Below are positions 1 through 11,092 of a stretch of 64,000 nucleotides of DNA, one piece after another. Source of the DNA: Sinonovacula constricta (Eukaryota; Mollusca; Bivalvia; Cardiida; Solecurtidae). How positions within the stretch are numbered: position 1 is the first letter of the stretch; each line of letters starts with the position of its first letter. The stretch covers positions 71,610,697-71,674,696 of the forward strand of contig CM017556.1 of NCBI GenBank assembly GCA_007844125.1, in the 5' to 3' direction. A program made the position numbers and the translations under genes. The notes below the pieces were generated by a model, which was given only the letters and a program-made list of their open reading frames with translations, searched no databases and was not told the origin of the DNA.

Positions 1-600
1 GGGTTTTCCTGTTTAATTATTAAGTTATTATTTTTATTATTTTCTGTTTCAGGAGTAGGGCTAAAGTAAACATATTTGGCAATCTTTTCTATTAGTTCTA
101 TTTTTTCTAATAACAGAACCAGTTTATGAATTAAATAACACTCCCATTATCCATAAACAAATGGATTAATGATGCAACAGGTTCTAGCCGATCGACATCA
201 ATTAAGACCAATTACTTTACCTTCTCTGCATAATTGATAGCTTAAATGTAAATTTCACGGGAGAGTAATTCACACGGTGCACATCATTCTTCACAGTTAG
301 GTTGTTCACATGCTGCGCCGTTATATTGTACACATGACAATTCACACCTGTCAATTAAGCCCCGATCCCCAATTAACAACATGGTGAGGGGGTCTGCAAT
401 CAGCATCGGACTGTGGGGTGTGATTTGCACTTACAATACACAAAGTGTCAGGAAAACTAGGCCGGAGTGCAGAGTTTAGAGGATTCCGGACAGTAGAAGA
501 TGACTTTACAAAGATTTTATAAGATAAAAAAGGGGACTTAGAAAAAAGGACGGACTAGAAGGGATTCCGATATGTAGAAGATCCGGTCTTGGGAGATTCC
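1..600. other. Non-coding DNA, no gene seen
   Basis: AT-rich sequence with short, stop-rich frames. I see no exon with paired splice sites and domain-like content. It may be intron of the minus-strand gene whose exons lie at 1212-8127, because that gene runs off the left edge. Confidence 0.5.
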
Positions 601-607
601 ACTGTAT

Positions 608-788
608 ATTTTTATTTTTTTTTATTATTTTTTTTCTATCTCAATATATTTATTTATTTTATCTAAGTGCTGTTAAAATGGTTAGCGCGGGAAATTGAAC
701 CAGCAAAAAATATTTCTTTGGCAGGGCTCGAACCTGCGACCTCCCGCCCGGGAGTCCAACGTACTTACCACTGTGCTGTAGCGGCTTC
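608..788 (-). mobile_element. tRNA-derived SINE
   Basis: Read on the minus strand, the head contains an A-box-like stretch (CAGCACAGTGGTAAGTACG) and a B-box-like stretch (GGTTCGAGCC), spaced as in a tRNA gene. A body of about 90 nt and an A/T-rich tail (plus-strand T-runs near 608-640) follow. An intact tRNA acceptor stem is not evident and the tail is retroposon-like, so this is a pol III-derived SINE rather than a functional tRNA gene. Confidence 0.62.
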
Positions 789-1211
789 ATGATAAACGTA
801 TTGCTGTACTATCCTATCTGCGATAACGGTTATTTTGTGGATGTATGTATTTGAGTTGAATGGACCGTGTAATGTATTCATCAGTTCGGGGTTAATATTC
901 ACAAACAATACGATAATGAGAAATCACAAATAATTCCGCAATGTAAGTCATATGAATTACAGGTATCGTTAGCATATCATAAGGCTGTTTGTGTTCTGAA
1001 AACAATTTCTATTAGTCTGCTCTAGTCTTTCGACCTAGCTGTCTAACATCACATTTGACCAACCCTTAGACAACTGTTGTGACCGATGCAACAATGCCTA
1101 TTGGTGGATATATTTCCTTCATTTTGAATATCAACACAATAAACTGAGCATATAACTCCATGAAGCTAAACTAATTATGTTTATGACAACTTTGGAAGAG
1201 GTCATGTTTAC

Positions 1212-1416
1212 CTGTTGCTGTCAAAGTTACATGTCCCCAGTTGTGATCTTTATCATCATCTTGAACAGTTATCTCGAATGTCCGGTTTACTCGGTTCTCC
1301 GGTACAGAAAAAAAAGCACCGATTATTCTAGGTGGGTGGTTCACAGCATACCACACTTGCTTGAGTTCGTACATGAACGTGGCATTGATCTGCTGTTTAT
1401 ATACACTGGCGGTGCC
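1212..1416 (-). CDS. Internal exon of a secreted/membrane protein gene (exon B)
   Basis: An acceptor (…GATCTCAG) precedes 1416 and a donor (GTAAAC) follows 1212. The 205-nt exon is open throughout, starting in phase 0 and ending in phase 1. The translation begins GTASVYKQQINATF and ends FEITVQDDDKDHNWGHVTLT plus a few residues. The alternating hydrophobic pattern and two N-x-T sites fit an extracellular beta-sandwich module, perhaps Ig-like, but there is no diagnostic cysteine pair. It probably follows the exon at 1822-2048 and precedes exons beyond the left edge. I do not recognise the family. Confidence 0.55.
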
Positions 1417-1821
1417 CTGAGATCAAAAGATAACACAAATAAGAATGTGCAATCAATAATCAAGAAAACTATTTCAAGGTAGGCACGCAACTCAAGATGG
1501 GAAGGGTATTATGTTTTTATTTTCACTACCGCATCTGTCACCTCATCCTACTCCACAAAGATGCCGACAACGATACGAGCTACCACAACAACAAAAACAC
1601 AACCATCTAACTTAAAACACAAACAAATACAAATACAAACGACGCCCTTATCCCGCCTTTTATTATCATTATAATAACTCTTTTTAAGCAAGTTTAGCCA
1701 ACTACACATAAATGTATAATTTTAAATTAATACTTGGTATATAATGTAAATAACAGAGAAATCGCATAAGCTTCATCAATAAAATAAACAGTTTCAAGCC
1801 GGCTAAATAAGTACACACCAC

Positions 1822-2048
1822 CGTTAAGTTGTTGATGCCTGAGATGTTTCCGGCATAAAAAACGATTTTGTGTTCTTCTTGAAGCCCTGTAAGGTTTACG
1901 CTAGTCTTGCTGTAGACGTATCCCCAACGTTGCGCCTGGGGGGCCACCTGAACGGAAACATTTACGCCACGCTGGCACGTCAAGTTGAAGACTAGCATAG
2001 AAAGCCGAGCATCTTGGCTTACGTTCAGTGTCGATGGTTCTATACAAG
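1822..2048 (-). CDS. Internal exon of a secreted/membrane protein gene (exon A)
   Basis: The exon follows a good pyrimidine-rich acceptor (TTCTCTATTACAG) and opens in phase 1 with CIEPSTLNVSQDARLSMLVF, then a second cysteine in NLTCQRGVNV. There are several N-glycosylation sequons (NVS, NLT, NIS). Two cysteines about 30 residues apart and beta-strand-like alternation suggest an extracellular Ig-like or related domain. The 3' border is uncertain: a GT at 1821-1820 gives phase 0, which fits the next exon at 1416; another GT at 1814-1813 gives phase 1. Joined to the signal exon at 7962-8127, the junction codon is CCT (Pro) and the frame stays open. Confidence 0.58.
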
Positions 2049-2289
2049 CTGTAATAGAGAAATGACAAATAAAAAGTACTTTGATATATTATTTTGAACA
2101 TGGTTAATGTCGTGAGCGCGACTTTGAGCCATTACACACAACGTTTCCGTTCAGGCGGAGTCTTGAATCCACCTACAAAACGTCTGGTCGAGAGTTAAGT
2201 CATAGTCCATTGATTGTTATGTGTATTCTTCTTGGGCATGCATTGGACCTTGAACTTCAATTCCAAAGTAGATATGTTTTGTTTTACTG

Positions 2290-3520
2290 ATTGTATTGAG
2301 AAACTTCTCAATAAGGTTAGGGCTCTGAACATAAGTTTATGCACCCCAGTCGGCCCATTTGCCAAATGAACGTTCCATTGAGGTAAAATAAAATTTCGTC
2401 AGTTTTGCATTTTGAAGCATTGTTACAACCCGTTTTGTAAGAAAACCCGTTTTGTAATAAACCTTTTTTTTGCCTGATATCTTCATTTTCCTGACTCAAA
2501 TAAGTAATGAATAAACCATGAAAACACATACATCTCTGGCATTTATAGTTGTTTTCACACACTTTTGAGAAATTTCATTTTTCAACCTTATGCGAAATTT
2601 TAAAAGTCCTATTTAGTATTATAAGAGGAAAACCCATTTTGTAGTAAAGTTAGTTTTTTCAAAGGTCTTGATGATTTCTCGACACAAGCGTTGGATTTGG
2701 TGTTGAAAACATGTTAATAAAACATTTATCCTTATTTATAGGTGTTTTCATACACTTGAGAACCTTATTATTAAACCTTTATTCAACCTTATGCGAAATT
2801 TGCTAAGTCCTTAACCCCATTATTAGAGGAAAACTCGTTTTATAGTAAAGTTAGTCTTGTATGTCGGGTTTGCTCTTTTTGTTAAGTGACAACTCACAGA
2901 TTTGTTCTTACTTTTACATTTGGCTTGAATGTAAATACCTTTGTCCCGTGCCTTTTCAATTTTTGTATATGTTGCAATGCTTATATGACTTTGTCTTTGT
3001 TCTTATTCATGATCACAACAATGTTACTTGTGCAATATGGCGGTCGCAAAATCTCCCCGTGCATGTAATGTATTAATTCATCCAATAAGGATTGAATCTT
3101 CTCGGGTCATCTTTTCTTGATTCAAGAAGTCAATTTCATTTTCTATCAACATTTTTGTGTAGTTTTTTTAAATTAAAAAAATCCTATCTCTCTTCTTAAC
3201 ACACTATTTGGACAATATTTTTCAATGACGTCACTACTTCCTTCATACCTTATCAAACAAAACGTCAGCGCTTGGACATTTATTCAAATAGATCGGTTTT
3301 CTTTTCATTGCTTGCATTTAAGAAACCTATCAGGAATTGTGAGGCTAGAGCTCTGTAAAACCGGTTTAAGCACCCCAGTCGTTCCATATTGCCGACTGAC
3401 CGTTCCAAGGCGGTAACGGTCGGTTTTGCTCTTTTTGTAAAATGACTTTTTACAGATTTGTTCTTACTTTTACATACAATATATTTTGCAATTCTCATAG
3501 GAACCTGCCGTATTTTCATA
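2290..3520 (-). repeat. Diverged minus-strand copies of the ~656-bp dispersed repeat
   Basis: Two degraded copies lie here. The better one, about 2867-3520, aligns in reverse to the tandem units at 15.1-16.8 kb. It keeps the paired CAGTCG…CGACTG segment near 3377-3396, the GGCGGTCG block near 3040 and a perfect TGACGTCA at 3226-3233. The weaker copy (2290-2860) keeps only the CACCCCAGTCGG landmark. These sit in the large intron of the minus-strand gene. Short frames read through them are not coding. Confidence 0.7.
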
Positions 3521-3639
3521 TCCTAGAGAAGGACAGCTAATTGTCAATAGAATATCAAAGGACGCTTATTATGCACATTTAAGTTTGCGTAGTTATTCTA
3601 AACAAAATAAAAAAAAATTCTAAACACTATGTGGACATT

Positions 3640-3850
3640 ATTTTTTTGAATGACGTCACTACTTTCGTCATAACTTTTCAAAGAAAACATCAGCGCTTTG
3701 ACATTTTGTATTCAAATAGATCGGTTTTAAAGGACTCATCACAAATTTGTTCTTACTTTTCACTTGTCTTGCATGTGAAATAGCCTTTGTCCTGTGTCTT
3801 TTCAGAGTAAGGTATATGTTGCAATGCTCATAGAACTTTGTCAGTATATT
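3640..3850 (-). repeat. Partial copy of the ~656-bp repeat
   Basis: Matches the minus strand of the tandem unit from the TGACGTCA/AGTAGT block through the CTCATAGAACTTTGTC block. The central hairpin segment is missing, so it is an internally deleted copy next to the fuller copy at 2867-3520. Confidence 0.6.
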
Positions 3851-4544
3851 CTTATTGATTACGCATCTTAATTCTGATGAGGACTTTAAATAAATATAAA
3901 AGTCTCAGATAAATGCAAAAGAATGACAAATTGATCATAAAAAAACCTTGATTATAAGACGAAAAACCTTAGGAGTTATATGTACCGAATGCCAATTTTT
4001 CGTATACCTGAGATAAAAAAAAACTTAAATTTGACATTTTGAAAATAAATATCTAACATATGCTTATGATGTCATGGAACTTATTATTTCTATGCTAGAA
4101 TTTTCAATATTTTTATTCTGATATTTTTCCAGACAGATGTCATAAGGGTTCTGTGTGTCAATTTACAAGCATTATGGTATTATCTAGGATCCTGAAAGTG
4201 ACTTAGACATCACACATTCTTTGTAAGAACAGACATTAAAAATTAAATATGTTGGTCATTTTTCCACTTAAATCTTCCATCGATTTGTATCTATAGAGAA
4301 GTTGTTTCTTTTTGTTTATGGACATTTGTTAAGCATTTGATTCAATCAATCTACCTGCTTTATAGCATTATAGCAAAAAAGCCTAAGCTGTAATATAAAT
4401 GGTAAATTATTAGAAATTTCATGTGCATTCTCTAAATCAGGAACACTGATTTATATTTTAATCAGGAGAAAAGAACAAGGTGAAAACTTGTCCCCTGTGT
4501 GATTTGCATTGTTCCATAACGATCTTCATACCGGGGGAGATTAT

Positions 4545-4705
4545 TTACGACCGCCACGCTGCACAAGTAACATTGTTGTAATCATTAATAAGAATATAAG
4601 ACGAAGTTCTAAGAGCATTGCACTATATGTCAACATTTGAAAAGGCACAGAACAAAGGGTATTCACATGCAAGCCGAATGTAAAAGTAAGAACAAATCTA
4701 TGATG
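4545..4705 (+). repeat. Partial copy of the ~656-bp repeat, plus strand
   Basis: Carries the landmarks ACGACCGCCACGCTGCACAA, GAGCATTGCA and AAAAGGCACAGAACAAAGG in the order seen in the 15.1-16.8 kb units. The match breaks off before the hairpin segment, and a LINE 3' fragment follows at once. Confidence 0.65.
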
Positions 4706-4754
4706 TATACTGCTGTATGGGTCGGAGACGTGAAATCGCACAAAGGCACTTGAC

Positions 4755-5060
4755 AAACTGCAGGTGTTCATTTAAGGATGTCTTCGGATAATCCCCAGGA
4801 TCAGATCGCCAGACAGAATTTTCAACCAGGAGATATGGTCAAGAATAAGACATAAACCAATCACCACAACCATTAAAGAGACGAAGTGGAGATAGATTAG
4901 TCACATCCTCTGACTAAAATGAAACAAGCTTTACAAGACATGCCCTGGGGGAAGGCCGGTGACCACTTGGAGACGGACTGCAGTAGCCGAGCTTAAGTCT
5001 GTCATGGAGTGGGTTAAAGAACAAGGCCCTATGCCCGGAAGTGGGCAAAGAGTACCTAGT
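4755..5060 (+). mobile_element. Degenerate LINE 3' fragment
   Basis: Conceptual translation, shifting frame, gives CLRIIPRIRSPDRIFNQEIW, then a basic R-R-rich stretch, then a segment like the conserved C-terminal region downstream of reverse transcriptase in many invertebrate LINEs (a C-LR-IL-I-W-D-I-N-E pattern, then a basic block and G-P-W-R-T). Several stops and frameshifts show it is dead. The clade cannot be fixed from such a short piece. Confidence 0.5.
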
Positions 5061-5582
5061 AAGTAAGATTAAGTCAGCCAAGTATATAGTAGTTAAGTTG
5101 CTAATTAATGAGACACTTGACACTGTACACGCTCAGACCAGAAGAGGACTCAATTCAATTGTCTTATCAATGTTTAAAATTGGCTTACATATAACATACT
5201 AGCAATTGCTTGGGAATTCTTTGTCATAATTCTTAAAAGCATTTAAAATAGCCTTCTTTCGAATACAACTTGATTAGTGTATTATACACAGATTTGCTAT
5301 AAGGGAAGAGGTTGTAAAACAATTAGTCACACTTGATGCACATGGACTTTCTGCACTGCCATTGGTCAGTAACATACTTATCCCAACCCTTTCCTGATAC
5401 AACTGCAGCCTGAGGCTGTGTCCAGCCGGCTCGACCAACTACCTTCCTCAACCCATTACCCTCCAAATGTTTTCACAGTGTGAAGCCGGAAACGGCCATT
5501 TTCCAGTTTTTAATGCCTTTAACAGACCGCAGAAACTTAATTTATTGTTATATTTTTAAGCTCGCGGTTGTAAGGATCTGCG

Positions 5583-5900
5583 GATTATCTTAATAGGTAA
5601 ATAAGAAAAGGTCCTATCAAAATTTCAGATATTTAAATTTTATCTACCAGTAGACAAAGGCAAACAAGGTAAATGTAAATGTGACAAAAACACAGAGACG
5701 AGACATAACACACATAAGGAAAAACCATCAGTTACCGCCTTGGAACGGTCAATCGGCTAAAGGGCCGACTGGTGTGCTTAAACCTGGTTTGTGGAGCGCT
5801 CCAGCCTCGCACTTCCTGAAGGTTTTTCTAGTAAACAAACAGTGTAAATAACAACATCCCGTCAAAGTGAAACAACTATCAGTAAGCACCTGCATCGGGA
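5583..5900 (+). repeat. Dispersed repeat, variant subfamily (pair with 52480-52760)
   Basis: A segment of about 300 bp almost matches 52480-52760. It starts in an A/T-rich block with AGGTCCTATCAAA, runs through CAAAGGCAAACAAGG and GTTACCGCCTTGGAACGGTC, and ends near CCCGTCAAAGTGAAACAACT. It shares the CCGCCTTGGAACGGTC hairpin core with the ~656-bp family but differs on both sides, so it defines a separate subfamily. Confidence 0.65.
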
Positions 5901-6037
5901 GTTAAAACAGATACAATGAACTTATATACATACATAATAACTAGTAATAAAATAAACTATAAACATATGTACAGTAGATAAAAGCCTCGGCAACGTAAAA
6001 ATAAAACCTCCAAACGAGAGATTAGTTTGAAATAAAT

Positions 6038-6147
6038 CAGCCTAAGCGCTGATATATTATAAGAACAAATAAAACAGCCCAAGCGCTGATATATTATAAG
6101 AACAAATAAAACAGCCTTAGCGCTGATATATAATAAGATCAATTTAA
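6038..6147. repeat. 37-bp tandem repeat, three copies
   Basis: CAGCCTAAGCGCTGATATAT and its near copies start at about 6038, 6075 and 6112, giving a 37-bp period. The third copy is the most divergent. The AGCGCT core is palindromic. Confidence 0.8.
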
Positions 6148-6149
6148 AT

Positions 6150-7345
6150 ATGGCATATAATGTCATGACATCATATGCCAAAAGTGTCAAAAGTGAAATG
6201 TAAAAAAAGAAAACATCGAATTTTAAAAAACAACCTTCCAACAAAATAAAATGTAGTATTGGTAAGAGCTAATAAGTTTAAAAAAACAGTTCATAAAAAG
6301 CCGAGGATTTATCCGCAGTTGGCATTTTATATATCAGAAAGGTACTAAAAATCCCGATGTTATACCTACTGTGAAATCTCACGTATGGAGACTGCTCAAC
6401 ATTCAAGCGATTTCAATATACATGTACATGACCTTTACCGTACACTTTTTTTTACTTTACACTCAAAGTAAAGGCTATCGCCAAAATCCAATGACTCGCA
6501 AATGTAAATGTCTGTGCATATGATAGATAATATATCAATTAACATATAAGAACTGAGGCTTGTCTTGCTTATATTTGTGTTTAATCCAATATTACAAAAA
6601 AAAAAAAAAATGTTGGCTTACAAAATGTCCTCTCCAAGATGTAATTAACACAACCTTCTGTGTTAGTCGTCAATATGGCTTCCATTTTCTTTAAGATCAT
6701 AGCCGTCGATCTTACTTTTACAATTTTAATTTATTTTTTTATCTTTAGAAATATGATGAAAACCAACATCGGACGGATTAGTAGATCGTAAGCGATTGAA
6801 TCGCGAATTTCACCCGAATGCTGCACAATGAACAATTCGCACCCATACGTGCTCCATTAAGTGCAGAGACAAACTGGCAAGTATCACTCACACGTCACCA
6901 CCGGGCCGCTGATAAGGATTACGTCTTCACAAGGAAAATAAACGTGCACGGATTTAGCCGGACCTGTATAATCACTTTCTTTTAATCTCCAAAATGAACG
7001 CAAAACACTAGGTTACAAGTAATAAGTAAGCATTATCACGCTGTTATTCTTACTGCTTTAATGAAAAAACACAGGGATTTCTCTAAAAGATACATATTCA
7101 TTTTATATAACCTTTAACCTCATGTTTACAATCCATACTTGAAGGGCTCTAAATACATTCTATGTAAGTCAACATTGTAGGTCTGTTCACAGGTACCGGA
7201 CCTGGTTAAGTAAAGGAACGTGATATGGTCATTATTGGCTTATGTTCTTTTCTAAATGAAATTTGACTTCTTAATTTTGTACAACGGTTGGTTGCTTACC
7301 GAGGAATAGTTTGCGTGTGCTTCTTTTTTCTAAAATATGTTCGGC
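6150..7345. other. Intronic non-coding DNA
   Basis: Lies between exons of the minus-strand gene. It contains an A13 run near 6598 and no exon I can support. Confidence 0.45.
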
Positions 7346-7507
7346 TACTACTACTACTACTACAACTATTACTACTACTACAACTATTACTACTACTACT
7401 ACTACAACTATTACTACTACTACTACTTCTACTTCTACTACTACTACTACTACTACTACTCCTGCTACTACTACTACAACAACAACAACTACTACTACTA
7501 CTACTAA

Positions 7508-7544
<37 letters not shown>

Positions 7545-7576
7545 ACTACTACTTACTACTACTACTACTACTACTA
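7346..7576. repeat. (CTA/TAC)n trinucleotide microsatellite
   Basis: About 230 bp of nearly uninterrupted CTA repeats, with ACAACTATT and ACTTCTACT interruptions, then a GAT/AAT-rich tail. Because the unit is 3 bp, two long low-complexity frames (poly-Leu and poly-Thr) run through it. They are not genes. Confidence 0.95.
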
Positions 7577-7961
7577 TGATAATGATGATGATAATTATAA
7601 TAATAAGTTTAAAGTACAAGAAATTAGCTGGCAAAAGGACTAATGTACTAGCCGCATACCATTTCTTATTGTTTTAGCGTATGTTTCATCTTTACCTTGT
7701 GTTCTTGAATGCATAGAAGAAGTTACCCTGTCATAACAATGCTGACATGTATGTAAGCTAGCCACAAGTACAATTTAAAAGAATAAAAAGAAAATACACG
7801 CCTCCAATTGAATTTTGACATATACAATTCCGAGCAAAATTATAAATCGATGCCATAGAAAACGTTTAAATGCTGTATTGAGAAAAGTATATACCGAAAT
7901 TAAAAATGCAAATGTTCATGTTTCCATCCGAAATCTTTTAAAGTAAGAAGATCAGACTTAC

Positions 7962-8127
7962 GGTTGACTGGAGGTACGTCCTTGTCAGTTGTGGGTGGCG
8001 TTATTAGCTCTTTCAAGAATGGGTCCTCTGTCGATGTAATAAATGACTCGTTAAAAACTTGGCTTTTGCCCATAACCAGTATAGAAAGAACAAGAAGTGA
8101 GACGCGTGTTATACCAAGAGTATCCAT
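7962..8127 (-). CDS. First coding exon: signal peptide of a secreted/membrane protein
   Basis: ATG at 8127 opens MDTLGITRVSLLVLSILVMG, a typical signal peptide with a short polar N-region and a Leu/Val core. A Ser/Thr/Pro-rich linker with acidic residues follows (…ITPPTTDKDVPPVN). The exon ends at a strong donor, AACC|GTAAGT, after 55 codons plus one base (phase 1). The next recognised exon, 1822-2048, begins in the matching phase. Downstream exons look extracellular, so the product is probably secreted or a type I membrane protein of unknown family. The frame continues past the donor without homology, which supports the splice. Confidence 0.68.
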
Positions 8128-8148
8128 GTTTAATGTTTGCCGCCCAGA

Positions 8149-8187
8149 ACTGAAGAAGAGAGATTATTGAATGGGACCTTTTTATGT
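8149..8187 (-). promoter_or_regulatory. Possible core promoter (TATA-like plus initiator)
   Basis: On the minus strand an ACATAAAAAGG element (plus 8177-8187) lies about 30 bases upstream of TTCAGTT (plus 8150-8156), 22-29 bases before the start codon at 8127. The spacing suits a TATA box and initiator. This rests on sequence alone. Confidence 0.3.
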
Positions 8188-8199
8188 TATAGACGTATA

Positions 8200-9900
8200 G
8201 AAATAAACAAGACCCGGATGGGAGTCATTTTACTCATCGTAAGTGGACATCGCCTACTTAGATACATCCGTGTGTAGCTCAAGGTCTTAGTTGGTTATCT
8301 CTATTGACATCCTGTTGATGTATCGACAGACAAAAACACTTGACTAACAGTAAGAGATCAAAGTCCTGCTAATGCAAGTTTTTCATTTATGTCAATAAGA
8401 ATCGTCATCATTCAAGCAAATAACCTAACACACATGTATAACTTTCTTGGCATGCGCCAATCGATTGTATTAGCATGGAACATTGATTTTTTTTTATTTT
8501 TAATGACAGGAAGCTGAAATTTGGCACTTATATTATTGCCCATCCAAGAAATAAAAAACAGTTTAGTTTGTCCACATATCTAAGTCACTTTTTTAACGAT
8601 TTTTTTTACAAAAATGCTAGTTTTGTGGCCCTTTTTCATTTCTGCCTGAAAATCTGTACCCTGTATGCCAATGTTGTTTATAATGCATTCATATTAATTG
8701 AAGAGTTTTTTATGACATATTTACTTACTTTTACATCATTCAAACAATATTATAGTAGGAAAACTTAGTACCAGATGCCCTAATTAAAAAATATAGTATT
8801 TGATTATTTGGATATAGTAAAAAAAAAAAAGTTTGAAAAATGCAATTTTCGTAAGCGTTTTTTTCTATGATGCATATTTGAAAAAGTTTTAGGGTTATGT
8901 ATGTTTAGAATTATTAAATTGTACTCAATGTTTTTATTATTTTTATTCAAAGTAGAAGTTTTGAAAAGTGTTATTTAAACTTGTCCAGGACTTACGAAGA
9001 AAAAAATTGTAAGGGATATTCCTTTTTTTCCTCAAATTAATCGGAATGTAAATTGAGAAATAAAAACACAAAGCTAAAATATTTTATAATTTATTTAAAT
9101 TTTAACATGACATTCCACCTTGCAATTTCAAGAACTTCGTCTCCTGTCTATTTAGTCTAAAAGAAAAAGGATCAATTAAAAAATATTTTTTAAATATAAA
9201 TTTAAAATTACATAGAAAAAATATAGAAAAAATATTCCTATTTAAGTTTATACAATAGTAGAGGGCAAGTACTGTGTAAAAATATTCACAAAGAAACAAA
9301 CTGAAGTTGAAATTATTAATTTAATCCTTATTTATTGTGGTAATATTAAGAAATGACCCTGTATCAGTTTGATAAAAAAACCTACTTTAAATTAGTTTTT
9401 AAATTTGACTTCATTTGTAGTATACCAAAAGTATGCAATAATATAGGATGTCACATACATATATTATCAGAAAATACCCTTAGCATGGTATTTATCAAGT
9501 CCAAATGTAATGAAAAAAAAAGAGCTTCAATAAAGTTTTTTTCCTATTGGGAGTAAAAGTTGGTTCAGAGGCATCCTTTTGAAGTAATGAGAATATTCTG
9601 ATGAAAAGTAATATGTTTCAATATTATATTGTAAGTCACAATCATAACAAAACCGGATGAGAATTTTACAGTAAAAACCAAAAGAGTTCCTTTGAGATTA
9701 TTTAACCTCTATCCTAATACTTGATAACTACTCTGAAATGATAAAAATGAAGTCTTCATGCACAGAAAATCTGCATACAAAAAATCTCCTGAAATTCTTT
9801 CAGAAATATAATAAGTACAACTTTAAATCAAATGGACTGTACCAATGAAGATAAAAAAATCAACACTGTATCAAGCACTATTAAAATGTGAAATTCCAAA
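8200..9900. other. AT-rich intergenic DNA, nothing recognised
   Basis: Long A and T runs and short stop-bounded frames of low complexity. No splice-bounded exon, domain or repeat family recurring elsewhere in the window was found. Confidence 0.5.
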
Positions 9901-9904
9901 TGTT

Positions 9905-10148
9905 CTTTCTTTTTTTGTAAATACATTGCAGCAACCATTTATGATCATTATAGCAACGTCCAGCTTTCTGGGTGGAGGAAGACCCCAGACACATGACTGG
10001 GTAGAACCACCGGCGCACCGCAGGTCAGCTGGAAGACCTTCTCACATTAAGTCCTTCGCCCCAAACAGGACTCGAACCCACGCGGTGAGAGGCTAAGCAG
10101 TCAGAGGAGTTACAAATCGGCGACTCTACCACTGTACCAAATGAAGGA
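9905..10148 (-). mobile_element. tRNA-derived SINE with a conserved-looking central domain
   Basis: On the minus strand the head has an A-box-like TGGTACAGTGGTAGAGTCG and a B box GGTTCGAGTCC with tRNA spacing. A body follows with GCGCCGGTGGTTCTACCC, then GGGGTCTTCCTCCACC and AAAGCTGG, then a short A/T-rich tail. The GGTCTTCCTCCACC…AAAGCTGG block resembles the central/3' region common in molluscan SINEs, from memory and not checked. Too long and diverged for a tRNA gene. Confidence 0.7.
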
Positions 10149-10149
10149 T

Positions 10150-11090
10150 TTGTTTTTGCTTCATTACTGAAAACGAAAAAAAGATGGACTATTTTCGAAA
10201 ACAAAATATCTCATTTGCCCAAATGTTCACATGGTTTAAAACTCACTCTTTGTGACTTAAGGTACATTAAAGCTGCATTCAACCTGTTTCTTCAAGAACC
10301 AGTCATCACAGAGAAACTTCGATGGTCCGAACCTGTTTTAACACAAAACAACCATGCTTTCTTTATTTAGAAAGAAAATAAGTACTTATTTACCTCTACT
10401 GACACTAGACACTACGATTACGAAACAATATTCATGAGCGATATTCAGCTGAAACTGCAACAACATTAATCAGTGAATAAGCAATGACATTATTACGATT
10501 TTATGAATAAATATGTTATTTTAATAGAAAGAATACTGCATTATAGCATTGCATTGATAAATGCACTAAGTATACAAACAAAAAAGTTAAGAATTACCCA
10601 AAAATATTCTCTGACATAACTTCCCGCCAAAGTCGAACGGTGTTGATGTAGACTGTGGCACCGCATCGGCAAATTTGTCGGTTTTTACTCATGTGTGTTA
10701 TACGTTAACACGTAAAACGTCCATTTTATACATATAATTTAGTGTTTCTTTTAAAAATAATGATTAGTAGATAAAATAAGCCTTATTTTAATGTGGAGCA
10801 CGAAGGTTTTGCATTTTAACACTACAATGATATTTTTCACTTTTCGCCAAAATTATTATTCCGAATTGTTTTAATGGTAAAACCCCCGTGCTCCGATGGA
10901 AATATGTCTTACCTTTTCTCATTGTTTGATTTTTTTCATCCAGCTAATCGAAAACCTCGTTAAAAACGCGTAAGTGAAGGTCATGTTTGGGGTTACATTT
11001 TGGAACCGAATTTGCGGGTAACAAAAAAAAAAAAGGAAAAACGGAGTTACTTCCCGTGATGTTTCTTGCTAATTGTATCTTATTTCATAG
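10150..11090. other. Intergenic DNA, nothing recognised
   Basis: No exon-like frame and no copy of the repeats catalogued elsewhere in the window. A degenerate unit of the following satellite may start near 11070. Confidence 0.45.
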
Positions 11091-11092
11091 TA

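Noticed and set aside
608..788. Functional tRNA gene
   Set aside because: A and B boxes are present but acceptor-stem pairing is not evident, and a body and A/T tail follow: a SINE.
3866..3910. Hammerhead-ribozyme-like CTGATGA followed by a GGACTTT/AAAGTC stem
   Set aside because: The obligatory GAAA after the stem is missing and flanking stems do not form. The CCGACGAGTCCC in the 656-bp repeat likewise has no partner strand for stem II.
7288..7677. Long plus-strand frames of poly-Leu and poly-Thr
   Set aside because: They are translations of a CTA trinucleotide microsatellite, with no signal, splice or non-repeat content.
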